Numbered from the stretch's first letter, positions 1 through 6,629 are shown. The stretch is 11,340 nt of DNA from Phycisphaerales bacterium (GCA_028288775.1 JAQGHP010000515.1:1-11340); one strand, 5' to 3'. The notes: generated by a model not told the origin, from the sequence alone. Numbers and translations: made by a program.

Positions 1-75
1 GCCCTACCATCGGCAAGCCGGGCCGCGGGCGCCGGATGGTTGGTTGTGGGATTCCATTTGAAATCAGGAGTTGTC
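1..75. other. Left edge, no gene assigned
   Basis: GC-rich sequence before the DinB gene. It is too short to tell whether it holds the end of an upstream gene or a promoter. The only signal seen is the ribosome binding site AGGAG at 66-70, which serves the gene starting at 76. Confidence 0.5.
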
Positions 76-561
76 ATGACGGATGCGAAGGATGCGATCG
101 TAAGTGCGCTGGCGAACTCGCAGTTCATGCTCGACAGGTTTATCGCGGACTTGTCGCCGGAGGAATACCTTTACCGGCCGACGGCGAAGGCCAACTGTGC
201 GGCGTGGACGGTGGGGCATTTGATCCTGACCGACCGTTGGGCGGCGGGCCGGTTCGGGGCGCAGTTGCCGGCGCTGCCGGAGGGATTTGAGCAGCGCTTC
301 GCGCGGGACGAGCATGCGCCCGCCGCCATGGAGTATGGGGATGTTTCAGGGCTCCGCGCGCTGTTCAACGAAACGCGCGGTTTGTTCATCGAGGCGGTCA
401 GGCGGGCGACGCCGGAGGTATTGGGCACGCCGCTGGAGAACGTGCATCCGCGGTTCAAGACGCTGGGGGAAATGGCGTTGTTCATGTCGATCCACACGTC
501 GATGCACACGGGGCAGATCACGCTCATCCGCAGGTGTTTGGGGAGGCCGCCGTTGATTTGA
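76..561 (+). CDS. DinB family protein (DinB_2-like, putative metal-dependent)
   Basis: A 161-residue protein that fits the DinB/YfiT four-helix-bundle superfamily. Three histidines sit where this fold binds a metal ion: H48 in the helix-2 motif VGHLI, and H140 and H144 in the last helix (HTSMHTGQ). The length is typical of single-domain members. Family members are cytoplasmic; some are thiol-dependent transferases, but most, including DNA-damage-induced DinB of Bacillus, have no known substrate, so none is assigned. The start at 76 is chosen because AGGAG lies 5 bases upstream. An in-frame ATG at 40 would add 12 residues and has no such site. The gene converges on the methyltransferase at 781-1857. 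A heptad-repeat array starts about 10 bases after its stop codon. Confidence 0.85.
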   Translation: MTDAKDAIVSALANSQFMLDRFIADLSPEEYLYRPTAKANCAAWTVGHLILTDRWAAGRFGAQLPALPEGFEQRFARDEHAPAAMEYGDVSGLRALFNETRGLFIEAVRRATPEVLGTPLENVHPRFKTLGEMALFMSIHTSMHTGQITLIRRCLGRPPLI

Positions 562-570
562 GAAAAGGGC

Positions 571-630
571 GGAAATCCGAAATCCGAATCCCCGAAAACC
601 GAATCAAATCCGAAATCCCAATCCCGAAGA
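571..630. repeat. Degenerate 7-bp repeat array (CCGAAAT type)
   Basis: The core CCGA recurs at 577, 584, 592, 599, 610 and 624, with CCCA at 617, so most steps are 7 bases. The array starts just after the DinB stop. The stretch 577-618 is repeated at 10331-10372 with 3 differences in 42 bases, including the same irregular 11-base step, so the two copies share an origin. The AT-rich composition stands out against the GC-rich genes. Confidence 0.8.
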
Positions 631-673
631 CAAACCTCACCGCGAACGGGCGAAGAGGCCGAGAAAAGATTTG

Positions 674-743
674 AGCCACGAATCACACGAATGAACACGA
701 ATAGATTCAGTCTTATTCGTGTTCATTCATGTGATTCGTGGCT
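674..743. repeat. Long near-perfect hairpin (30-bp arms)
   Basis: The left arm 674-703 and right arm 714-743 are inverted copies with one mismatch in 30 bases and a 10-base loop. The arms contain short direct repeats of ACGAAT. It sits between the convergent DinB and methyltransferase genes, so as RNA it would form a strong stem at the 3' end of either transcript. It lacks the GC-rich stem plus U-run of an ordinary intrinsic terminator. It resembles dispersed intergenic palindromes seen in planctomycete and verrucomicrobial genomes (recalled, not searched). Confidence 0.85.
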
Positions 744-780
744 ACCTCCGAATTCGGATTTTGTCATTTGGAGTTCGGAC
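744..780. repeat. Reverse-oriented heptad repeat block abutting the methyltransferase stop
   Basis: Read on the minus strand directly after the methyltransferase stop, the sequence shows 7-base steps such as TCCGAAC, TCCAAAT, GACAAAA and TCCGAAT. This is the same repeat type as 571-630 in inverted orientation, so heptad blocks flank the hairpin on both sides. Confidence 0.65.
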
Positions 781-1857
781 TCATTCTTTCGTGGCTGGGA
801 GCACGCCGCAGTGGATGGCGGTTTCGATTACTTCTCCCGGCTGCAGCCCGGCGTTCGTCAGCATCTTGCGGTACTCGGCGGCGCTGTAGGCGCGGCCCTG
901 GGTGATGGTGAAGAGGGCGGCGGAGTAGAGGGCGGTGGACAGCGGGCCGCTGAGGTCGTCGTCCAGGTAGACGTCGTGGATGAGCAGTTTGCCGCGTTTT
1001 GGCAACGCGGCGGCGCAGCGCTGGAGCAGGACCTCGCACTCGGGGACGTCCCAGTCGTGGAGGACGTTGCTGAGCAGCACCACGTCGCAGCCGGCGGGGA
1101 CGGGGTCGGCGAACATGTCGCCCGCGGCGAAGTCCACGCGATCGGCGACGCCGTGCGTTTCGGCCATTTCCCTCGCGACCTTTAATACCTCGGGGCGGTC
1201 CCAGATGACGGCGTGGAGGCTCGGGTTTACGCGGAGCAGCGCGATGCTGTAGAGGCCCGTGCCGCCGCCGACGTCGAGGATTTTCTTTGCGCCAGGGAGC
1301 GGGAAATTCTTTGCGAGGGCGGGGGCGACGATCCGGGCACGGCCGGCGAGGGCGAGCGTCAGTCGGCGGGCGGACGCCTCGTGGTCCATCGCCGATTCCA
1401 TTCCCTCGCGGAAGATGAACGCGGCGCCGCGATCGTCCGGGCGCGACTCCACCGGCTTGTCGGTGCGGAGGCGCTCGGCGAGGTTTTTCACGCCGGGGTT
1501 TTCCGCGACGAGCGCGACGTAATCGCCCATGTAAAACTCTCCGCCGGGCTGGAGCGATTCGAGCGCGAGGGGAGAGAGGGCGAGGGTGCCGGAGGCGTCC
1601 GCGAGGACGAGCCCCATGCCGCGGATGGCGGCGAGCAGCACGGTCGCGGGGCGAGGTGCGAGGCCCAGCTCCTGGCGCAGGGCGTCGAACGACATCGGGC
1701 GTTTTGCCAGGCGCTCGAACAGGTTGAAATGGGCGACGGCGACGGTCAGCAGTTCGGTCGCGAAGCTCCAGCGGACGAGGTCAAAGACGGGCGTCGGATC
1801 GAGCCGCGGCGAGGTCATGGGGCCGGGGGCGGGAGGCGGTGGGTTGGTGTACGACAT
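781..1857 (-). CDS. SAM-dependent O-methyltransferase (COMT/CrtF-like)
   Basis: A 358-residue class I methyltransferase of the O-methyltransferase family 2 type (plant COMT, bacterial CrtF-like and polyketide O-methyltransferases). The N-terminal ~100 residues match the helical winged-helix dimerisation domain (FDLVRWSFATELL, then a short helix pair). SAM motif I is DVGGGTG at 195-201. The acidic residue for the ribose is likely D220 in VIWDRPEV. The family catalytic histidine is in LHDWD (H267). The end AEYRKMLTNAGLQ is typical. It would methylate a hydroxyl group on a small aromatic or isoprenoid-like substrate, which cannot be identified because no biosynthetic neighbours are present. The frame is open 63 bases further upstream, but that part reads through heptad repeats, so the ATG at 1857 is preferred. 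No good ribosome binding site is seen, and an ATG 13 codons later is possible. Confidence 0.88.
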   Translation of the reverse strand: MSYTNPPPPAPGPMTSPRLDPTPVFDLVRWSFATELLTVAVAHFNLFERLAKRPMSFDALRQELGLAPRPATVLLAAIRGMGLVLADASGTLALSPLALESLQPGGEFYMGDYVALVAENPGVKNLAERLRTDKPVESRPDDRGAAFIFREGMESAMDHEASARRLTLALAGRARIVAPALAKNFPLPGAKKILDVGGGTGLYSIALLRVNPSLHAVIWDRPEVLKVAREMAETHGVADRVDFAAGDMFADPVPAGCDVVLLSNVLHDWDVPECEVLLQRCAAALPKRGKLLIHDVYLDDDLSGPLSTALYSAALFTITQGRAYSAAEYRKMLTNAGLQPGEVIETAIHCGVLPATKE

Positions 1858-1906
1858 AGGAGCGCGAGCGTAGCGGGAGCGGGCGGAGGGGGCAAGGAAG
1901 AGTTGG

Positions 1907-1990
1907 ATTTCAGATCTCAAATTTCAGACGCCGGGCTTCGGATTGCAAATTGCAAATTGCAAATTGCAAGGTGAAAATTGAAGTCGCAAT
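1907..1990. repeat. Heptad repeat array with four exact ATTGCAA units
   Basis: Twelve consecutive 7-base units keep register from 1907 to 1990. The first are ATTTCAG, ATCTCAA, ATTTCAG; ATTGCAA then occurs four times exactly (1942-1969); the last include ATTGAAG. The array lies upstream of the methyltransferase start (about 50 bases away) and may hold or displace its promoter. Confidence 0.85.
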
Positions 1991-2100
1991 CACGCCGGCT
2001 TTACCTAAACCTTGAGCGATGAAACCCTACTTTTCGTCCCACCCGCCTACTTCCCCGTCTTATCACTTTTCCCTCCTGACCCCCGAACCCTTTCCACTCC
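1991..2100. other. Spacer with pyrimidine-rich plus strand, no gene
   Basis: A gene-free stretch between the heptad array and the stop of the unknown gene at 2101. The plus strand is rich in C and T and low in G. No hairpin terminator or promoter is evident. Confidence 0.5.
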
Positions 2101-2547
2101 TCACTCCACGAACGGTCCACCATTGTCGAGGAATTGGTCGAATCTCACGCGGAGGGCGGCGAAGCGTTTTTCGGTTACGTAGCGGCCGCGGATGAGCAGG
2201 TGCGAACGGGCGGGGAGGGTTTGCCAGTGGCCTTCGCCGGCGTAAATCTCGGGGAGATGGGATTTGGAGAGGACGCGGACGGGGGTGCCGTCGAGCTCGA
2301 AGAGGCGGGGGTAGGCGCGGTGGGCGCGTAATTCGTCGGCGGTCATTCGGGGGCGGTCGGGGTGGGTGGATTCGAATGCGATGCGCGGTTGCGGGTTAGG
2401 CAATGCCGGCTCCCGGGCGGCGTGCGCGGTGGCTGGCGAGGTGAAAATTTGCCGCATCCACCCGAAGGGTGTGGCTGGTGTTGCGCCCACGGTGTACTCC
2501 CAGTAGCCGCCCTGCTGCCTGTGACGTTCGGTATAGGGCCCGTTCAA
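2101..2547 (-). CDS. Hypothetical protein, possibly 5'-truncated
   Basis: Up to 148 residues, family not recognised. Third-position GC is high along the frame, which supports real coding. The C-terminal ~85 residues look like a compact soluble domain (RLFELDGTPVRVLSKSHLP and SHLLIRGRYVTEKRF are its ordered parts), with no signal peptide or membrane segment. The longest frame starts at a TTG (2547) that lies inside the palindromic element at 2531-2672; the first ATG in frame is at 2457 and would give 118 residues. No ribosome binding site supports either. The gene may therefore have lost its original 5' end to the element. It lies downstream of DUF1854 on the same strand, separated by the element and about 120 bases. 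Confidence 0.6.
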   Translation of the reverse strand: MNGPYTERHRQQGGYWEYTVGATPATPFGWMRQIFTSPATAHAAREPALPNPQPRIAFESTHPDRPRMTADELRAHRAYPRLFELDGTPVRVLSKSHLPEIYAGEGHWQTLPARSHLLIRGRYVTEKRFAALRVRFDQFLDNGGPFVE

Positions 2548-2672
2548 AAGGTCCGCCGGGCGCCACAGGTCGGCGTACTCTCAGACCTGTGCTTTTGCGG
2601 CGACTTGAGAAGCACAGGTCTCGGAGTACCGCGACCTGTGGCACCCGCCTTTCCAGACTGACCCACTACCCG
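2531..2672. mobile_element. MITE-like palindromic element, copy 1
   Basis: A large inverted repeat: arms 2562-2592 and 2612-2642 match in 27 of 31 positions, and each arm contains its own CACAGGTC/GACCTGTG pair. The right end ACTGACCCACTACCCG (2657-2672) matches the right end of the element at 6630-6723 in 15 of 16 bases. On the minus strand, 2580-2542 matches 6671-6709 in about 34 of 39 bases. The left end (about 2531-2550) is only weakly like the expected terminal repeat and appears decayed. No transposase is encoded, so any movement would need proteins supplied elsewhere. Confidence 0.7.
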
Positions 2673-2732
2673 AGTTTTTCGAAGTTCTTGAAGGGCGGTG
2701 CGCGCTTCGCGGCACGTGCCCGACGACGCAGC

Positions 2733-2751
2733 CGCGGCCGGTCCGGCCGCG
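2733..2751. repeat. Short GC-rich palindrome downstream of DUF1854 gene
   Basis: Arms of 9 bases (2733-2741 and 2743-2751) are perfect inverted copies around a single T. It lies about 40 bases downstream of the DUF1854 stop on that gene's strand. It could help end the transcript, but no T-run follows, so it is not called a terminator. Confidence 0.45.
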
Positions 2752-2792
2752 ATGGCTGAATTGTGCCGTGCGGAAATAAGTTTGCAAGGAAA

Positions 2793-3260
2793 TTAAATCA
2801 GCGGCTCGACGGCGCTGCGGCTGGCGGGGTCTAGCCGCTCGAGTGGGGGCAATTCGTAGACGTTGCCGTCGGCGTCCTTGACGCGGAACCTGCGGTCGGG
2901 GAGCGGGCGGACGTCCTCCGCCTCCTGCACGCGGAACTCCGCCGGGCCGCGGTCGGTCTGGACCTTCCACTGCTGATGGCCGAAGCGCGTGTCGATGGAA
3001 TCGACTGCGGTGATCTTCGGGATGAAGCTGTTGTCGGCGAGCCACCCCTCGACGAGCCGGCGCTGCGCCGGAGGGAGAGCGTCGAGCGAGTCGATGAGCA
3101 GCAATTCCCTGCCATCTTCGTCGCGGATGCTCAGGTAGCCGTCGGGGTGCGACCAGGGGAACGATCGGCGGATGTGCACATCCGTCACGTCATCGAACCC
3201 GGGCCGGCGGAGGATCAGGTGGCCGTGGTCGTCGGTGGAAAGCTCGAAGGAATCGTTCAC
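2793..3260 (-). CDS. DUF1854 family protein (cyanophycin metabolism-associated type)
   Basis: A 155-residue soluble protein with the hallmarks of DUF1854: FPWSHPDGYLSIRDEDG (34-50), a following LLLIDSLDALPP, the block WKVQTDRGPAEF (98-109), then DVRPL and DADGNVYELP (129-138). The family has no known biochemical activity. In other bacteria it is encoded beside an ABC transporter and often near cyanophycin synthetase; such members are named cyanophycin-metabolism-associated. The ABC gene here lies two genes upstream. The start is GTG at 3260, 8 bases after GGAGGAG (3275-3269). A GTG at 3269 overlaps the MOSC stop as GTGA but sits too close to that site. Either way the gene is translationally coupled to MOSC. 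The stop is TAA at 2793-2795. Confidence 0.88.
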   Translation of the reverse strand: MNDSFELSTDDHGHLILRRPGFDDVTDVHIRRSFPWSHPDGYLSIRDEDGRELLLIDSLDALPPAQRRLVEGWLADNSFIPKITAVDSIDTRFGHQQWKVQTDRGPAEFRVQEAEDVRPLPDRRFRVKDADGNVYELPPLERLDPASRSAVEPLI

Positions 3261-3275
3261 GCGTTTCACTCCTCC
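3261..3275 (-). promoter_or_regulatory. Strong Shine-Dalgarno site overlapping the MOSC 3' end
   Basis: On the minus strand GGAGGAG (3275-3269) lies inside the last codons of the MOSC gene (Glu-Lys-Glu-Glu-stop) and 8 bases before the GTG at 3260. It decides the DUF1854 start and implies that both genes are on one transcript. Confidence 0.75.
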
Positions 3276-3742
3276 TTTTCGATTGTCTGGGGCGTTTGCG
3301 GGCCGACCTGGATCGCATCGCCCGGGCGGACGGTGCCCGCGGTGATCACTTTCGCCATCCAGCCGCTGCGGCCGAGGATGAGTTTGTGCAGCCCGTCGTG
3401 CCACACGTTGAGCTGCGTACACGGCGCGCGGACGGCGGTGATTTCGATGACGCAGTCGCCGACGGCCAGGCGGTGGCCGGGGGCGAGGGCGTGGAGGTCG
3501 ATTCCGCGGGTGGTGAAGTTTTCGCCCAGGTCGCCGGGGCGGACGTTGATGCCTTCGGATTGGAGTTGGGCGTAGAGTTCGTCGCTGTAGAGGCAGACGG
3601 CGCGGTCGGGGCCGCCGTGGACTTTTCGATTTTTCTGCCAGTCGCCCTCGACGCCTTCGGGCGAGACGTGGGCGAAGAGCACGGCGAGCTTGGGCATGCC
3701 GCCGGAGGAAGTGCTGAGACGGGTGAGGGTGGGAAGAGTCAT
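3266..3742 (-). CDS. MOSC domain protein (YiiM-like)
   Basis: A 158-residue stand-alone MOSC (molybdenum cofactor sulfurase C-terminal) domain. Visible family features are VEGDWQ (31-36), HGGPDRAV (42-49, the conserved HGG), GDLGEN (70-75) and the invariant cysteine in RAPC (C108), which in this family relates to sulfur or molybdenum-cofactor binding. YiiM-type members support reduction of N-hydroxylated compounds; the substrate here is unknown. The ATG at 3742 is preferred because the frame further upstream (to 3814) only translates heptad repeats. No ribosome binding site is visible before it. The gene is separated from the ABC stop by 116 bases made almost entirely of heptad repeats, and is tightly linked to DUF1854 downstream. 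Confidence 0.85.
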   Translation of the reverse strand: MTLPTLTRLSTSSGGMPKLAVLFAHVSPEGVEGDWQKNRKVHGGPDRAVCLYSDELYAQLQSEGINVRPGDLGENFTTRGIDLHALAPGHRLAVGDCVIEITAVRAPCTQLNVWHDGLHKLILGRSGWMAKVITAGTVRPGDAIQVGPQTPQTIEKEE

Positions 3743-3762
3743 TTGCGATTTCCGATCAGAGG

Positions 3763-3860
3763 GATTTGCGATTGGGGGAATTTCAAACTTCAAATCTCGA
3801 ATCTCTAATTTCATATTTCAGATCGCGAATTCCAATCGCAAATCGCAAATCTCCGACTTC
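3763..3860. repeat. Fourteen-unit degenerate heptad array
   Basis: Fourteen 7-base units keep register from 3763 to 3860, e.g. GATTTGC, GGAATTT, CAAACTT, CAAATCT, CGAATCT, CTAATTT, CAATCGC, AAATCGC. The array runs into the stop codon of the ABC gene (3859-3861) and ends about 20 bases before the MOSC start. In a transcript it would be a purine-rich leader for MOSC with little strong pairing. Confidence 0.85.
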
Positions 3861-6249
3861 ATCCCGCCCGTCTTTCTCCCATGGCAAATTGCGGTACTTC
3901 CTGTCCCGTCGGGGTTGGGTCGTACACCGGGAGTCCGTAGGTTTCCATTTGCGTGCGGTGCAGTCGTGCGTAGACGCCGTTTTCCCTGGCGACGAGGTCT
4001 ACGTGCAGGCCGGTTTCCACGACTTGGCCCCTATCCAGCACCACGAGCCGGTCGGCGGCGGTGAGCGTGCTCAGGCGGTGCGCGATGGCGATTGTAGTCC
4101 TGCCCACCACCAGGCGGTCAAGCGCCTGCTGGATTTGCCTTTCGGTGTCCGTGTCGAGGCTGCTGGTGGCTTCGTCGAGGATCAGCAGGCGCGGGTCGTG
4201 CAGGATGGCGCGGGCGATGCTGATGCGCTGGCGCTCGCCGCCGGAGAGGGACTGGCCGCGCTCACCGATGAGCGTGTCGTACCCGTCGGGGAAGCCGACG
4301 ATGAAATCGTGCGCATTGGCGGTGCGCGCCGCGGCGATTACCTGCGCGTCCGTGGCCTGCGGGTGGGCGTAGCGGATGTTGTCGGCGATGGTGCCGTGGA
4401 ACAGGTGCGGCTCCTGAAGCACGATGCCGACTTCCCGCCGCAGCCACTTCACGTCGTAGTCACGGATGTCGATTCCGTCGAGAAGGATCTGCCCGTCGGT
4501 GACGTCGTAGAAGCGGCAGAGGAGATTGACGAACGTGCTCTTGCCCGCGCCGCTCGGGCCGCACAGGCCGATCATTTCGCCCGGGGCAATGTGCAGCGAC
4601 ACGTCCCGCAGCGCGGGCGTCGCGCCCTCGTAGCTGAATGCGACGTGGCGCAGCTCGATGCGCCCTTCGAGGCGGTCCTTGGTGATCGCGCCCGGGCGCG
4701 AGCAGACGTCCGGCGGAGTGTCGAGCACTTCGAAGACGCGCTGCGCACTCGCGGCGGCGCGGGTGACCATGCGGTTGGAATTCGCCAGCTCCATCACCGG
4801 CCCATAGAACTGCCAGACGAAACTGGTGAACGTGACGAGCATGCCCAGCGTGAACGGCGCGGCATCGTGGTAATGAATGACCATGGCCCCGCCCAGCACC
4901 CACACGCCCACCGCGCCCAGCCGCATCGCGGCGCTGACGGTCGGGCCGAAGTCGGCCCAGACGCGGTGGATTTCGATCTCCTTGTCGGCGTATTCGTTGC
5001 TGTGGGAGTCGAAGCGCTCGACCTCGCGGCGCTCGCTGGCGAAGGCCTTGACGACCTTCACGCCCGGCACGACGTCCGCCACGACGGCCGTGAGCCGCGA
5101 CCAGTACGTCCACAGCCGGCCCCACAGCTTCTGCATCCGCACCCCCCGCCGATAACTGAGCACCGCCACCGCCGGCAGCGGCAGCAGCGCCACCAGCGCC
5201 AGCCGCCAGTTCAGCGCGGCCATTGCGATAATAGTTAATCCAATCATCACCGCGTTGCGGAACAGGTCCACCGAGCCGAAGACGATGAAATCCCACAGGC
5301 GGTCGGTGTCGGTGGTGACGCGGGTGATAAGCGAGCCGGTGCGTCGGCGGGCGAAGTAGCCGAGGCTCAGTTCATGCAGGTGCGAGTAGATCCGGTGGCG
5401 CAGGTCGCGGGTGATCTGCGAGCCGATGGCCGACAGCACGCGCAGGCGGCCGGCGCTGAAAAGCTCATTGACGACGATCGCGACGATCAGCCACAGGGCC
5501 CAAAACCCGAGCCCGGCGTAGCTGAACTTGCGGACGGCGTCGTCGATGAGGCGGCCGGTGAAGATCGGCGGCAGCACGGTCATGGCCGCGGTGGCGAAAG
5601 TCAGCCCGACCGCCAGCCACACTTTCTTGCGGTAGGGTTTTGCGACGTCGAGCAATCGCCAGAGAATGCGGCGCTTTTGCAGGCAGTGCGGGCAGACGCC
5701 CTCGGCGTAGGCGGGGATGATTTTTCCGCACGCGGGGCACAGGTCGTCGGGCGGGGCCTGCCGCCCGATATCGGGCCGCTCGGGAACTTCGTCGTGCGGG
5801 CGGCCCGAGAGGCGGCGCTGAAGTTTGCGGTGCAGCCGGGTCATCTCCCGGCGATGGCGGTTGGTATAGCGGAGGTCGGCAACCACCTTCCCCCCCGCCA
5901 CCACGCGCAAACGGTGTACGCCTAATCCTTCGATCAGCTTCGCCTCATGGATTGGGTGGATGGGCACCTGGATCGGGGGCATTTTTTCTTCGAGGACCAG
6001 CAGCGCGTCGTGGGTGAGGACGACGAATTGCCGGGCGAAGCGGTTGTGGGCGTCGAGGTCGAACGCGGACCACGCGAGCACGGTCCGGTTCTCCAGTTGC
6101 CCGTTGCAGCGTTCGCGCAGCTCGGCGGGCAGCGGCGGGCCGCCCGCCGCGGGATGATTTGGGGACTGCGGGCACTCGTGTGCGCCAGTCTCCCGGGCAT
6201 CGGCGGTGGGATTGAGGATGCGTGCGATCGCGCCGCGATGGCGTGGCAT
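3859..6249 (-). CDS. ABC exporter with PH-like region and zinc ribbon (cyanophycin-associated type)
   Basis: A 796-residue fused membrane/ATPase half-transporter that would act as a homodimer. Order: a variable first ~50 residues; a PH/GRAM-like beta-rich region (about 52-145, from ENRTVLAWSAFDLD to LHRKLQRR); a zinc ribbon with C171, C174, C186 and C189; an exporter membrane domain with about six helices (about 208-460); and a nucleotide-binding domain with Walker A GPSGAGKST (564-572), Q-loop Q612, signature LSGGE (668-672), Walker B LLILDE (688-693) and the switch histidine in AHRLS (H724). All catalytic motifs are intact. N-terminal extensions of this kind occur in the exporters paired with DUF1854 proteins; the cargo is unknown. 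The ATG at 6249 is chosen because GGAG lies 8 bases upstream; the longer frame to 6393 has no such support. The genes downstream on the strand are MOSC and DUF1854. Confidence 0.88.
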   Translation of the reverse strand: MPRHRGAIARILNPTADARETGAHECPQSPNHPAAGGPPLPAELRERCNGQLENRTVLAWSAFDLDAHNRFARQFVVLTHDALLVLEEKMPPIQVPIHPIHEAKLIEGLGVHRLRVVAGGKVVADLRYTNRHRREMTRLHRKLQRRLSGRPHDEVPERPDIGRQAPPDDLCPACGKIIPAYAEGVCPHCLQKRRILWRLLDVAKPYRKKVWLAVGLTFATAAMTVLPPIFTGRLIDDAVRKFSYAGLGFWALWLIVAIVVNELFSAGRLRVLSAIGSQITRDLRHRIYSHLHELSLGYFARRRTGSLITRVTTDTDRLWDFIVFGSVDLFRNAVMIGLTIIAMAALNWRLALVALLPLPAVAVLSYRRGVRMQKLWGRLWTYWSRLTAVVADVVPGVKVVKAFASERREVERFDSHSNEYADKEIEIHRVWADFGPTVSAAMRLGAVGVWVLGGAMVIHYHDAAPFTLGMLVTFTSFVWQFYGPVMELANSNRMVTRAAASAQRVFEVLDTPPDVCSRPGAITKDRLEGRIELRHVAFSYEGATPALRDVSLHIAPGEMIGLCGPSGAGKSTFVNLLCRFYDVTDGQILLDGIDIRDYDVKWLRREVGIVLQEPHLFHGTIADNIRYAHPQATDAQVIAAARTANAHDFIVGFPDGYDTLIGERGQSLSGGERQRISIARAILHDPRLLILDEATSSLDTDTERQIQQALDRLVVGRTTIAIAHRLSTLTAADRLVVLDRGQVVETGLHVDLVARENGVYARLHRTQMETYGLPVYDPTPTGQEVPQFAMGERRAG

Positions 6250-6415
6250 TTTGTCGACTCCAGTGACTGGGGCGTCCCCCTTCCGGGCGTTCGGCTCGGG
6301 CTCGCATATCCCGGACCGCGGGAAATTACTACTCTTCGCGCGGACAAGTCCCACGCGGGCTGGGCAATTATTTGCCGCGTTTCGCGCGTCCAAAGCCCGT
6401 GCGGGCTGAGCATTT
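6250..6415. other. Upstream region of the ABC gene, no gene
   Basis: A 166-base leader or promoter region. A short palindrome AGCCCGTGCGGGCT is at 6394-6407. On the minus strand TTGGAC (6393-6388) followed by AATAAT after 15 bases could be a weak promoter, but the spacing is poor and I do not call it. Confidence 0.35.
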
Positions 6416-6489
6416 GTTTAGCCGCCCCGCTTGCGGGGCGTTTGTCTTTCGCTGTCGCAAAACGCGCCCCGCAAACGGGGCGGCTAAAC
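6416..6489. repeat. Large GC-rich palindrome (25-bp arms, nested hairpins)
   Basis: Arms 6416-6440 and 6465-6489 are inverted copies with one mismatch in 25 bases. Within each arm CCCCG and CGGGG also pair, so a cruciform or two side hairpins are possible. The 24-base middle also has pairing ends. It sits upstream of the ABC gene. Open frames across it are repeat translations. Confidence 0.8.
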
Positions 6490-6629
6490 GGTTAAGGCCG
6501 CCCGGCCTTTGGTTCCCGTGCGTTCGTTCCCCGTATGAGACACGGGACGCCGCCCCGAGTTGCGGGAAGAATGGAAAGAATTCCTCCCGCCCCGCAGAGT
6601 CCGAATGCCGAAGAAATGCAGCACATTTT
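6490..6629. other. Gene-free spacer with short hairpins
   Basis: Holds a hairpin with arms AAGGCCG (6494-6500) and CGGCCTT (6503-6509). No ribosome binding site plus coding frame is seen on either strand. Confidence 0.45.

Noticed and set aside
691..1185. Plus-strand open frame across the hairpin and the methyltransferase
   Set aside because: It begins in the hairpin repeat and then is the antisense of a clear methyltransferase gene; no protein family features.
1858..1920. Longer N-terminus for the methyltransferase
   Set aside because: The extra 21 codons translate heptad repeat sequence and no start signal supports them.
2396..2661. Open frames on both strands across the element at 2531-2672
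   Set aside because: They translate the palindromic element or the shadow of the unknown gene; none has a ribosome site.
3743..3814. Longer N-terminus for the MOSC protein
   Set aside because: The added residues come from the heptad array between ABC and MOSC.
3766..5238. Long plus-strand open frame of 490 codons
   Set aside because: It is the antisense shadow of the ABC exporter, caused by high third-position GC, and its start lies in heptad repeats.
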